This document shows, one piece after another, positions 9,859-17,403 of a stretch of 64,000 bases of DNA. Below the pieces are notes generated by a model, which had not been told where the DNA came from, made no database searches, and saw only the letters and a program-made list of their open reading frames with translations. Location: contig NZ_BCUU01000010.1 in NCBI RefSeq assembly GCF_001591385.1, positions 22,966 through 86,965 on the forward strand, written 5' to 3'. The translations under genes and the position numbers were made by a program. This DNA comes from Variovorax soli NBRC 106424 (lineage in GTDB: Bacteria > Pseudomonadota > Gammaproteobacteria > Burkholderiales > Burkholderiaceae_C). Position 1 is the first letter of the stretch. Each line of letters opens with the position of its first letter.

Positions 9859-9886
9859 CACTGCCCCGCCCTCGCCTCTTCTTCAC

Positions 9887-10426
9887 ATGAAACTGCTGCT
9901 CGACTTCCTGCCCATCCTGCTGTTCTTCGGCGCCTTCAAGCTCTATGGCATCTATGTGGCCACCGGTGTGCTGATGGCGGCCACCGCCGTGCAGATGGCC
10001 TGGGTGTACTTCAAGGAGGGCAAGCTCGAGCCCATGCAGAAGGCCACGCTGGCGCTCATCCTGGTGTTCGGCACGCTCACGCTGGTGCTGCACGACGACC
10101 GCTTCATCAAGTGGAAGCCCACGGTGCTGTACGCGGCCATGGGCATCGGGCTGGCCGTGGCCTACTGGGGCACGAAGAAGAATTTCCTGAAGATGCTGCT
10201 GGGCACCCAGCTGGCCTTGCCCGAGCACATCTGGTCGCGGCTGAACATCGCCTGGATCGTCTACTGCCTGTTCATGTCGGCCATCAACGGCTGGGTGGCG
10301 GCCTTCTACAGCACCGACGCCTGGGTCAACTTCAAGCTGTGGGGCTACGTGTTCCCGATTGCCTTCCTGGTGGCGCAGGGCCTGTACATTGCGCCGCACA
10401 TCAAGTCCGACGAGCCGCAGGCATGA
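9887..10426 (+). CDS. yciB: Inner-membrane septation protein YciB/IspZ
   Basis: Inner-membrane protein of the IspZ (septation protein A) family, involved in cell division and envelope synthesis. The 179 residues match the usual length. [27 protein letters not shown] is the typical beginning; four or five further hydrophobic helices follow, with the family-type loop [15 protein letters not shown] and the segment [14 protein letters not shown]. It lies between msrB and bolA in the same direction, and its stop overlaps the bolA start by ATGA. The yciB-bolA-parvulin order recurs in this order of bacteria, from memory. Confidence 0.95.
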   Translation: MKLLLDFLPILLFFGAFKLYGIYVATGVLMAATAVQMAWVYFKEGKLEPMQKATLALILVFGTLTLVLHDDRFIKWKPTVLYAAMGIGLAVAYWGTKKNFLKMLLGTQLALPEHIWSRLNIAWIVYCLFMSAINGWVAAFYSTDAWVNFKLWGYVFPIAFLVAQGLYIAPHIKSDEPQA

Positions 10427-10698
10427 GCATGCTGCACGCCCCTCCCACCGCGGCCGCGCTGCAGGCCCGCCTGGCCGAAGCGCTGCAGCCCACGCAGCTC
10501 GAAGTGATCGACGAAAGCGCCGCGCATACGGGCCACGCCGGGGCCAACGCCGAGGGCTACGGCACCCATTTCCGGGTGCGTATTTCCTCGCCTTTGTTCA
10601 AGGGCAAGAGCCGCGTGGCGCAACATCGGCTTGTGTATGATGCATTGCACGATTTCGTGGCCCGGGGCCTTCATGCGCTTGCCATCGAAGTGCTCTGA
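10423..10698 (+). CDS. BolA family protein
   Basis: Small cytoplasmic protein of 91 residues. BolA proteins pair with monothiol glutaredoxins in iron-sulfur cluster handling and can affect cell shape under stress. Family features are the N-terminal [23 protein letters not shown], the loop [27 protein letters not shown] and the C-terminal segment HALAIEVL. The ATG overlaps the yciB stop by four bases. The next gene follows after 21 bases. The invariant BolA histidine is retained in AQHRLVYD. Confidence 0.92.
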   Translation: MSMLHAPPTAAALQARLAEALQPTQLEVIDESAAHTGHAGANAEGYGTHFRVRISSPLFKGKSRVAQHRLVYDALHDFVARGLHALAIEVL

Positions 10699-10719
10699 CA
10701 ACTACCTCCCTTGCTTTCC

Positions 10720-11505
10720 ATGAAAAAACAACTCTTGCACGCCGCAGTGGCAGCAACGCTGCTGGGCGCCGTTTCCATGGCTGCCCATGCGCAGAACATC
10801 GCCGTCGTCAACGGACAGCCGGTGCCCAAGGCGCGCGTGGACATGCTGGCCCAGCAGCTGGCCGCTGCCGGCCGCCCCGTCACCGCCGAGATGGAGCCGC
10901 AGCTCAAGGAAGAGATCATCTCGCGCGAAGTCTTCATGCAAGAGGCGCGCAAGCAAGGCCTGGATGCCACCGACGACTACAAGGCCCAGCTCGACCTGGC
11001 CCGCCAGGCGATCCTGATCCGCCAGCTGTTCACCAACTACACCAAGACCCACCCGGTGACCGACGCCGAAGTGCAGGCCGAATACGACAAGTTCGTGGCG
11101 GCCAACGCCGGCAAGGAATACAAGGCCCGCCACATCCTGGTCGAGAGCGAAGACCAGGCCAAGAAGATCATTGCGGACATCAAGAAGGGCGCCAAGTTCG
11201 AGGACATCGCCAAGAAGCAGAGCAAGGACCCGGGTTCTGGCGCCAACGGCGGCGACCTCGACTGGGCCAACCCGAGCAGCTTCGTGCCCGAGTTCTCCGA
11301 AGCCATGATCAAGCTGAACAAGGGCGAAATGACCCAGACGCCGGTCAAGTCGCAGTTCGGCTGGCACATCATCCGCGTGGACGACGTCCGCCAGGCGCAG
11401 CTGCCCAAGCTGGAAGAAGTCAAGCCGCAGATCGTGCAGCAGCTGTCTCAGCAGCGGCTGCAGAAGTACCAGGAAGACCTGCGCGCGAAGGCGAAGGTCG
11501 AGTAA
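10720..11505 (+). CDS. Periplasmic parvulin-type peptidyl-prolyl isomerase (PpiC/PrsA-like)
   Basis: Exported folding helper that isomerises X-Pro bonds. The start ATG 10720 gives 261 residues with a Sec signal peptide (MKKQLLHAAVAATLLGAVSMAAHA, cleavage about residue 24). A helical chaperone-like N-domain (QNIAVVNGQPVPKARVDMLAQQ onward) leads to the parvulin core from KEYKARHILVESEDQAKKI to SQFGWHIIRVDDVRQ. Within it are the motifs DPGSGANGGDLDW and FVPEFSEAMIKLNKGEM. A charged C-terminal helix follows. It is the last gene of the run, with a strong terminator at 11543-11577. It is probably a periplasmic foldase; SurA-like activity is possible but the length is short. Confidence 0.9.
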   Translation: MKKQLLHAAVAATLLGAVSMAAHAQNIAVVNGQPVPKARVDMLAQQLAAAGRPVTAEMEPQLKEEIISREVFMQEARKQGLDATDDYKAQLDLARQAILIRQLFTNYTKTHPVTDAEVQAEYDKFVAANAGKEYKARHILVESEDQAKKIIADIKKGAKFEDIAKKQSKDPGSGANGGDLDWANPSSFVPEFSEAMIKLNKGEMTQTPVKSQFGWHIIRVDDVRQAQLPKLEEVKPQIVQQLSQQRLQKYQEDLRAKAKVE

Positions 11506-11542
11506 GGCTCGCAGCTGTCTCGGCCGCTTTGGCGGCCAAGAA

Positions 11543-11577
11543 AAAACCCTCCTCGGCCATCGGGCCCGGAGGGTTTT
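11543..11577 (+). terminator. Rho-independent terminator, probably bidirectional
   Basis: AAAACCCTCC (11543-11552) pairs with GGAGGGTTTT (11568-11577) around a GC-rich loop and is followed by CTTTTG. The A run on the left side makes it usable from the minus strand as well. It lies between the convergent parvulin gene and the DUF5666 lipoprotein gene. A smaller GGCCGC hairpin precedes it at 11522-11537. Confidence 0.85.
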
Positions 11578-11616
11578 CTTTTGCCTGCGGCGTGCGCGGG
11601 CGGCGGCCCAAGCGAC

Positions 11617-13005
11617 CTATTCGTAGGTGAGATCGGTCACCTGCAACACGCCCTTGATGATCTTCGTGCCCTGCACGCGGACCTTCTGGCCCTCCTTCAA
11701 TTCCCCCGTGCCGCTGACAGAGGAATTGGCGAGGGCCGCGCTGACGTCGACCTGCTGCACGCCCGACGAGCCGCGCACCCGCATGATGTTCGAGCCCGAT
11801 ACGTAGTTCTCGATCGTGCCGTGCAGGTCGTAGTAGGTCGTCAACGCCCCGCCGCCGGGAATGTGGCGGATCTTGATGCTGCTCGCCTCCAGCACGCCTG
11901 ACGAGGGCGACAGCACGCCGATGGCGACCACCTTGACGTCGTTGCCCAGGTTGCTTTCCTGGCCGCCGGTCACTGGGGCGGCCGAACCGTCGACCGCCAC
12001 ACCCATCAGCTTGAACGAGCCCTTGGACGCAAAGTCGGTGATCACGCCCTCGATCTGCACCCGAGCGTCCTTCACGGTGGGCAAGGCGTACCACCCCTCG
12101 AGCGCAGTGGCTTGCAGGCGCCCGCCGGAAGGCGCCTGCGCAGCTTCTACGCGGACGATGCGGCCATCCGCCAGGCCATCGGACGGCAAGGCGGTGAGTT
12201 GCTTGTAGTCGACGACCAGCGTGCCCAACTGGAAAGTGCTGCTGACGAGGTCGAGCCCGCTGATCATGCCGGTGACAAGCGTCGTTGCGCCGGTGATGTC
12301 CTGGGTCTGCACGCGCGTGGCACGCAACAGCCCTGGCGCGACGGGCAGCGCCCAGACCTGAACTTGGGTGCCCATGGTCAGGGCGGTTAGGCCGGTCAGG
12401 TCGGCCCAGACGGTTTCATCGTCCACGCTCAGGTTGTTGCCCAGGAGCTGGAACGTGCCGTTCGTGGCATCGATGGCCTCGACCGCCCCGCGCAGCTGCG
12501 CCAAGGACTTGAGCTTGAGCGCCGTGCCCGTGGACGTGGCCGCATCGACCGGCCCCGTGACCGCCACCGTCACGCCGAGCTGCCAGCCCGCCGTATCGCG
12601 CAAGTCAACCATGGCCGGGTCGGTGTGGTCGATGTCGTAGCGAATGCCGCCGACGATGATGCTGCCCATGCCGTCGACGCTGCCGACGCTGGTGCCGGCA
12701 TTGGCCGAACTCACGCCCGTGCCGCCCGAGCCCACCCCGGAGCCGTCGTCCGTGCCGTTGCCCGCGGTCGACGTGGAGCCGTCGCCGCCACCCGTGCCCG
12801 CGGAACCGCCGCTCGTGCCCGCAGATGTGCCGTCGCCCCCCGTGCTGTTGTCGCCCCCGCTCGAGCCGCCCAGCGTGATGCCGTCGCCCGTGAACGAGCC
12901 GGACACGCTGCCGCTGCCGACCTCCGAGCCGCCGCCGCAGGAAAGTAGAAATGCCAGCATGAGCGAGCCCAGGCCCGCCCGCAGGAGCTTGTGTTTGCGG
13001 ATCAT
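11617..13005 (-). CDS. DUF5666-type surface lipoprotein with Gly/Ser-rich linker
   Basis: Predicted outer-envelope lipoprotein of 462 residues with unknown function. The signal MIRKHKLLRAGLGSLMLAFLLSC gives a lipobox cysteine at 23. A very low-complexity Gly/Ser/Thr linker follows (about 24-108). After it come at least five related beta-strand modules of 60-75 residues, each showing a G-x-I/V start, a T/S-F-x-L-x-G strand and a G-x-x-V-x-V strand (for example LRGAVEAIDATNGTFQL, VTGMISGLDLVSSTFQL and IEGVITDFASKGSFKL). This matches the DUF5666 (OB-like) pattern as I know it. Its start overlaps the stop of the upstream HTH gene, so the pair is coupled. The linker may carry the domains away from the membrane. 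Confidence 0.75.
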   Translation of the reverse strand: MIRKHKLLRAGLGSLMLAFLLSCGGGSEVGSGSVSGSFTGDGITLGGSSGGDNSTGGDGTSAGTSGGSAGTGGGDGSTSTAGNGTDDGSGVGSGGTGVSSANAGTSVGSVDGMGSIIVGGIRYDIDHTDPAMVDLRDTAGWQLGVTVAVTGPVDAATSTGTALKLKSLAQLRGAVEAIDATNGTFQLLGNNLSVDDETVWADLTGLTALTMGTQVQVWALPVAPGLLRATRVQTQDITGATTLVTGMISGLDLVSSTFQLGTLVVDYKQLTALPSDGLADGRIVRVEAAQAPSGGRLQATALEGWYALPTVKDARVQIEGVITDFASKGSFKLMGVAVDGSAAPVTGGQESNLGNDVKVVAIGVLSPSSGVLEASSIKIRHIPGGGALTTYYDLHGTIENYVSGSNIMRVRGSSGVQQVDVSAALANSSVSGTGELKEGQKVRVQGTKIIKGVLQVTDLTYE

Positions 13006-13826
13006 GAGGATCGGTTCTCCCTCTCACCCGTGTCTTGCCGGGTGTCTTCGAAATAGGTGTAGATGCCCACGCGGATGCGGCCGCCGGCGCTGCCGTCGGC
13101 GGCCTCGACGGCGCGGGTCATTTGGTCGGTCAGTTCGTGATGCAGGGCGGTCCAGCGCTGGCGCACCAGCGCCTGGATGGCTTCGCAATCTTCCACGGAC
13201 AGGCCCTTGGCGTAGACAGCACGCTCCAGCATCGGTGCGCGCTCGCCTTCCACATTGGAGGTGGCGGCCAGCAGGTGGTCGCGGGCGTTGTCGCCCATGA
13301 AGGCCAGCATCGTCTGCAAGTCGCCTTGGGGCACGAAGCCGTCGGCGAGCAGCTCGGCATGGCCCTGGCTTTCCTGCACCAGGCGCAGGCGCAGCAGTTC
13401 GTCCAGGATGGAGCGGTGGTGCCAGTTGCCGCGGCCCGCCTCCCGCGCCAGCTTCTCGAAACTGGGCTGATCGCCCTCGGCCACGATGGGCAGCCGGCGC
13501 ATGGCCGGCTCGCGCACCATCATCTGCATCCACAGGGTGAAGGTCTTGGAGGCGCTGGACGATTCGGTCGTCTGCAGCGCATCCGGCTCGGTCCGCACCA
13601 GGCTGGTAACCGCCTTGCGGTTCAGGCCGGTGGTCACCGACAGCTGGCTCAGGTTGGGCTTGGCAACGCCCTGCTCCTTCCACAGGCGCTCAGCTTCTTC
13701 CAGCATCAGCTGGCGCAGCAACTCGTCGAACTGCGCATAGCGCAGCCCCTTCAAAAGAGCCAGGCGCACCACGGGCCGCAGGATGCGTGCACAAGCGGAT
13801 TGGACCCAGGCGATCTGTTGTTGCAT
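13002..13826 (-). CDS. DUF6502 family protein with helix-turn-helix
   Basis: Uncharacterised 274-residue cytoplasmic protein. Residues near 55-80 (KPNLSQLSVTTGLNRKAVTSLVRTEP) form a clear helix-turn-helix: an alpha helix, GLN turn, then a recognition helix beginning RKAVTSLV. The rest is charged and helical, with a winged-helix-like middle (NWHHRSILDELLRLRLVQ). The N-terminus, ARILRPVVRLALLKGLRYAQFDELLRQLMLEEA, is the conserved start of the DUF6502 family as I remember it. It overlaps the DUF5666 lipoprotein gene by four bases, so the two are made together. A role as regulator of the lipoprotein is inference. The 214-base region upstream is shared with the divergent pilin operon. Confidence 0.7.
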   Translation of the reverse strand: MQQQIAWVQSACARILRPVVRLALLKGLRYAQFDELLRQLMLEEAERLWKEQGVAKPNLSQLSVTTGLNRKAVTSLVRTEPDALQTTESSSASKTFTLWMQMMVREPAMRRLPIVAEGDQPSFEKLAREAGRGNWHHRSILDELLRLRLVQESQGHAELLADGFVPQGDLQTMLAFMGDNARDHLLAATSNVEGERAPMLERAVYAKGLSVEDCEAIQALVRQRWTALHHELTDQMTRAVEAADGSAGGRIRVGIYTYFEDTRQDTGERENRSS

Positions 13827-13990
13827 GGTTGATTGAATGGCGCCGACTCAGGTTTGGGTAACTGACTCAAAGGTTTGTGTCTGGCGATTCACCCTATCCC
13901 GCCCATGTAACCGTTCGTCCTCAAAAACCAACCGGTCATCGGATTTTCCCCACAACTGAGTCCCTGACGCTGGGGGATTTTCACACGAAA

Positions 13991-14033
13991 CACATTTAGA
14001 CACATACACTCGCAAATGTGAAATTGGCACATT
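13991..14033. promoter_or_regulatory. Inverted-repeat cluster upstream of the minor pilin operon
   Basis: Three copies of one half-site lie in 43 bases: CACATTT (13991-13997), AAATGTG (14014-14020) and CACATT (14028-14033). AATGTG and CACATT form a perfect 6-bp inverted repeat with a seven-base spacer that ends seven bases before the first possible pilE start codon. This fits a repressor or activator site, but no regulator is identified. The spacing is one base off the CRP consensus. Confidence 0.4.
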
Positions 14034-14040
14034 AACCAGG

Positions 14041-14466
14041 ATGAAAGTGGACGCAATGGTCAAGCAGCGACGGCGCAACGGGTTCACGTTGATCGAATTG
14101 ATGATCACGGTTGCGGTTGTGGCGATCCTGGCCGCCATTGCTTATCCGTCCTACACCTCGTACATCCGCAAGGGAAAGCGGGCGACCGCGCAGGCGGCAT
14201 TGATGGATCTGGCGAGCAAGGAGCAGACTTACCTTCTTGACCGGCGCGTGTACACCACCGTGCAAACGGACCTCGGCTTCTCGATTCCCGCTGAAATCCA
14301 GACCGCTTACACAATCACCGTCGAGTGCCAACCGGCAGACTGCTCCGGCTTCAAGGCAAAGGCCACGCCGGCGGGAGGCCAGGACGTGTCGGGCGAACAG
14401 ATGCTGACGATCGACAACACCGGCGCCAAGACTCCGGCAAACATGTCGGGCTATTGGGGCAAGTGA
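14041..14466 (+). CDS. pilE: Type IV pilin PilE-like protein (minor pilin)
   Basis: Pilin subunit processed by prepilin peptidase and assembled in or under the type IV pilus tip. The class III leader ends at Gly14, followed by FTLIE with Glu19 as the conserved mature Glu5, then a hydrophobic helix MITVAVVAILAAIAYPSYTSYIRKGKRATAQAAL. The C-terminal region has a Cys pair (CQPADC) and ends SGYWGK, much like PilE. At 141 residues it is normal. ATG 14041 or the in-frame ATG 14056 could start it; the latter gives a nine-residue leader. It heads a six-gene operon, whereas in many Burkholderiales pilE comes after pilY1. Confidence 0.88.
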   Translation: MKVDAMVKQRRRNGFTLIELMITVAVVAILAAIAYPSYTSYIRKGKRATAQAALMDLASKEQTYLLDRRVYTTVQTDLGFSIPAEIQTAYTITVECQPADCSGFKAKATPAGGQDVSGEQMLTIDNTGAKTPANMSGYWGK

Positions 14467-14470
14467 CGCG

Positions 14471-15001
14471 ATGCGGCAACTGAAAGCCTTCATCCAGTCT
14501 CCGTACCCGACAGGAGGCGCTCGCCAAAGTGGATTCACCGCGATCGAGCTGATGACGGTCGTGCTGATCGTCGCCATCCTGGCGGTGCTGGCAGCACCAG
14601 GATTCCAGAAGCTGATCGCGACCCAGCGCATCAAGTCCGTCGCCTCGGCGCTCAATGAATCGCTGTGGGTTGCGCGCAGCGAGGCGCTCAAGCGCAATGA
14701 CAAGGTGTCGTTCAACTTCGCGAATTCGGGAAGTGACTCCGCCGTCGCAGACTGGAAGATCACCCAAAGCAGCGACGGCTCAGGCACTGCAATCGTTCAG
14801 CAAATGGGCTCGCCCGCTGTGGTCTCCACCACTTCGACGGGCGGCGATGTGCTGTTCACCTTCAACTCCTCCGGCCGGCTGACTTCTGGCGCCCCTTCCT
14901 GGATAGAGCTCGGCGTCCCGTCTACCGACGTCAAGCGTCGGGTCTGCATATATGTCAGCGGCCGAGCGGTCACCCAACCGGCATCAACATCATGTTCTTA
15001 G
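14471..15001 (+). CDS. fimT: FimT/GspH-family pseudopilin
   Basis: Minor pseudopilin of 176 residues that helps prime pilus assembly. The leader ends at Gly21, followed by FTAIEL (Glu26 as the +5 residue) and the helix MTVVLIVAILAVLAAPGFQKLI. The stretch SVASALNESLWVARSEALKRNDKVSF is the characteristic GspH/FimT alpha-helical spine, and the globular C-terminus follows the beta-strand pattern of the domain, ending in a Cys. It starts four bases after pilE, and its 3' end overlaps pilV by ten bases. Confidence 0.88.
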   Translation: MRQLKAFIQSPYPTGGARQSGFTAIELMTVVLIVAILAVLAAPGFQKLIATQRIKSVASALNESLWVARSEALKRNDKVSFNFANSGSDSAVADWKITQSSDGSGTAIVQQMGSPAVVSTTSTGGDVLFTFNSSGRLTSGAPSWIELGVPSTDVKRRVCIYVSGRAVTQPASTSCS

Positions 15002-15651
15002 TCGCACTTCGACGACGGCGAGCGCGAGCCTCTGCCGTGCATGGCTTCACCTTGATCGAGGTACTGGTGACGATCGTCATCATGCTTCTGGGCATTCTTG
15101 GTGTGATCGGCATGCAGGCCCGGTCGGCCCTTATGGAATTCGAGTCTTATCAGCGTGGCGAAGCGCTTTCGCTGATCCGTGAAATGCAAGGCCGCTTGAC
15201 CGACTCGCGGACCAATCTGGACGGCTACCTCAATGCCGGGGTCAGCTCGACCAATGGCAGCATTTACGTGGGTTCGGGAACGGGTGCCAAGGACTTCAGC
15301 ACTGCCTCCGCCTGTGTCGCCGGAGCGGGCGCTGCCCTGGCGGAAGCGCAATTTGCAATGTGCCAGTGGGCGCAAGCGCTGCAAGGCGCAGCGTCGCTGG
15401 AGGGCACTTCGAAGGTCGGCGCCATGATCGGCGCCCGCGGTTGCCTGATCCGGGTCGAGCCGCCCGAGAACAACGCGCTGGCAGACATCTACATCACGAT
15501 CGTGTGGCAGGGCAAATCACCGGGCGCGGAGCCTGACCCTGACTCTCCCGCGGGCAAGAAGTTCTGCGCCAACGATGTCGATTTCGGCAGCGGACTTCGC
15601 CGCGGCATGACGGTCCGTGTGCTCGTGCCTGACCTGGCCAAGAAAACGTGA
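14992..15651 (+). CDS. pilV: Type IV pilus modification protein PilV
   Basis: Minor pilin of 219 residues, part of the tip-priming complex with FimT, PilW and PilX. The leader MFLVALRRRRARASAVHG ends at Gly18; FTLIEVLVTIVIMLLGILGVIGMQARS follows, the classic PilV sequence (Glu23 as +5). The body contains Cys residues in ASACVAGAG, MCQW, RGCLIR and KKFCAND, likely making disulfides in the periplasm. Its stop overlaps the GTG start of pilW (GTGA), indicating coupled translation. Confidence 0.88.
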   Translation: MFLVALRRRRARASAVHGFTLIEVLVTIVIMLLGILGVIGMQARSALMEFESYQRGEALSLIREMQGRLTDSRTNLDGYLNAGVSSTNGSIYVGSGTGAKDFSTASACVAGAGAALAEAQFAMCQWAQALQGAASLEGTSKVGAMIGARGCLIRVEPPENNALADIYITIVWQGKSPGAEPDPDSPAGKKFCANDVDFGSGLRRGMTVRVLVPDLAKKT

Positions 15652-16745
15652 GCACCCAAATGAGCCGCCGCCCCCTCGCGTCGATTTCCCATGCCCCTTG
15701 CCGCAGTCAACAAGGTCTGACGCTCATCGAATTGATGGTCGCGCTCGTCATCGGTCTGTTGATCGTGGCGGCGGTAAGCCTTCTTTTTGCCGGCAGCAGC
15801 CGATCGCGCCAACAGCTCGAATCGACCGCCGAAGTGAGCGAGAACGGGCGCTATGCCATCGATGTGCTGAGCCGTGAATTGGCGCAAACGGGCTTCTACG
15901 GCTCGCTTGTCGCCCCCATCGCGGCCACGACCAAGATCCCAACCGATATGACGGTTGCGGCCGCCATGTGCCTGACCGGCGCCGCAAATATTGCGACCTG
16001 GCAAGACTCGCTGAGCTACTACGCTCTGGGACTCGGCAGCGCGGCTGGCGCAAACATCGACGCCAATCCTTCTTGCCTCACGACACGCAAGGCCGGCACT
16101 GACGCGATCTTTGTGCAAAGAGCGAGCACTTGTGCCGTCGGCGATGCGGATTGCCCCGCCGAATCGGCCACAAACGCCTACCTTCAGGTCTCGGAATGCG
16201 GCACCGAATACAGCGCGACGCCGATCGTGCTCGGGCAAGGAAGCAACAGGAGTCCTTCCGCTCCACCTCCCGATCCATTCAAGCTTCAGACCAAGAAGTG
16301 TGACGGCACCCGGGCGCCACTGCGCCAGATCGTTCGACGCATCTACTTCATCAGCGCGGCGAACATGTTGAGCTATCAGGACATCCCGCTCAGCGGTGCA
16401 TTACCGGACCCTGTCGTTTTGGCAGAGAACATCGAGCAGATGCAGTTCGAGTACGCCTTCGACACCAGCACGCCTGCAGACGGAACACCCGACATATTCG
16501 CAGCTGTGCCAAATCCGGCGCCGGCACCAGCGCCCAACACGGATTGGACGCAAGTCGTCGGTGTACGCGTCTGGCTGCTGTCCCGCTCCACCGACTCGAG
16601 CACCACCACCGGCAACGCCGCGGACTTTGTTCTTGGCGCCGATACCACCGTTCACTTCGATGCCAATTCCGCCGGCAATCCGAAGCGGCGTGTCTACAGC
16701 ACCTATATCTCGTTCGTCACCCCGAAGGCGCGGCGCGAATCATGA
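15648..16745 (+). CDS. pilW: Type IV pilus assembly protein PilW
   Basis: Minor pilin of 365 residues counted from GTG 15648, which overlaps the pilV stop; ATG 15660 in the same frame is an alternative start. The prepilin site is Gly23 followed by LTLIELMVALVIGLLIVAAVSLLF, with Glu28 as +5. The stretch ENGRYAIDVLSRELAQTGFYGS is highly typical of PilW. A long globular beta-rich domain follows, with Cys residues and a Pro/Ala segment (NPAPAPAPN). The C-terminus is complete, and the stop overlaps the pilX start by ATGA. Confidence 0.9.
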   Translation: MSTQMSRRPLASISHAPCRSQQGLTLIELMVALVIGLLIVAAVSLLFAGSSRSRQQLESTAEVSENGRYAIDVLSRELAQTGFYGSLVAPIAATTKIPTDMTVAAAMCLTGAANIATWQDSLSYYALGLGSAAGANIDANPSCLTTRKAGTDAIFVQRASTCAVGDADCPAESATNAYLQVSECGTEYSATPIVLGQGSNRSPSAPPPDPFKLQTKKCDGTRAPLRQIVRRIYFISAANMLSYQDIPLSGALPDPVVLAENIEQMQFEYAFDTSTPADGTPDIFAAVPNPAPAPAPNTDWTQVVGVRVWLLSRSTDSSTTTGNAADFVLGADTTVHFDANSAGNPKRRVYSTYISFVTPKARRES

Positions 16746-17377
16746 TGATGAAAGAAGTCCCTCACGCGCGCAGCACACAGTCCGGCGCGGTGCTGCTGAT
16801 CGGCATGGTGATGCTGCTGATGGTCAGCCTCATCGCGGCCAGCGTTATCCGGCTGTCCACGCACCACACGCAAGTGGTCAACAACGAGCAGTTGCGTACC
16901 GAGGCCGTTGCGGCGGCCAACTATGCGCTCGACACGGTGTTGAACCAGCCTCGCACGAATTGGGACCCATACAAGACCGCCACTGGCGCGGCGGTCAACG
17001 TCAATCTGGGCACGGTCAAGGCTGACGACAGTACGGCGGGTTCGACGAACGGCACGATGAGCGTCACAGTTGAAAAGCTTACCTGCAAACGTGCCCGCGT
17101 GATCAAGAACGCGGAACTCATCAAGAAGAATGCGGACGATGTCACCTACGTGGGCGAATCGGACGCAGCCTGCTTCGGTGGTGGCGGCGGCGGCGGTCCA
17201 ACGATCGTCGATGTGGCAAAGGTGGGATCGCCCAACGACGACTCGCTGTGCGCGACCGTTCTCTATGACATGCAGGCCAAGGCCAACGACGCGAAGCTGC
17301 TGAATGCGGCACCGGTCGTTCAGCAGGGTGTCGAGGTTCGCACGGACATTACAACTCTCGGCAGCGACTGCCCCTGA
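16742..17377 (+). CDS. pilX: Type IV pilus assembly protein PilX
   Basis: Minor pilus component of 211 residues from ATG 16742 (three tandem ATG codons; any could be used). It lacks an FTLIE prepilin site, as PilX proteins often do, but has the family signature SGAVLLIGMVMLLMVSLIAASVIRLS as an N-terminal membrane helix after a short basic leader. A glycine run (seven Gly after CF) and two Cys pairs are visible in the periplasmic domain. It couples to pilW upstream, and pilY1 starts 27 bases downstream. Confidence 0.82.
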   Translation: MMMKEVPHARSTQSGAVLLIGMVMLLMVSLIAASVIRLSTHHTQVVNNEQLRTEAVAAANYALDTVLNQPRTNWDPYKTATGAAVNVNLGTVKADDSTAGSTNGTMSVTVEKLTCKRARVIKNAELIKKNADDVTYVGESDAACFGGGGGGGPTIVDVAKVGSPNDDSLCATVLYDMQAKANDAKLLNAAPVVQQGVEVRTDITTLGSDCP

Positions 17378-17403
17378 ACGCGACTCAGCCAGAAAGAACA
17401 CCA

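Noticed and set aside
14015..14033. CRP-type site TGTGA-N6-TCACA
   Set aside because: The right half is out of register by one base, so the spacing does not fit the consensus.
14021..14040. Sigma-54 promoter (TTGGCAC) before pilE
   Set aside because: The -24 half matches in part, but there is no GC at the required -12 spacing; the segment reads better as an inverted repeat.
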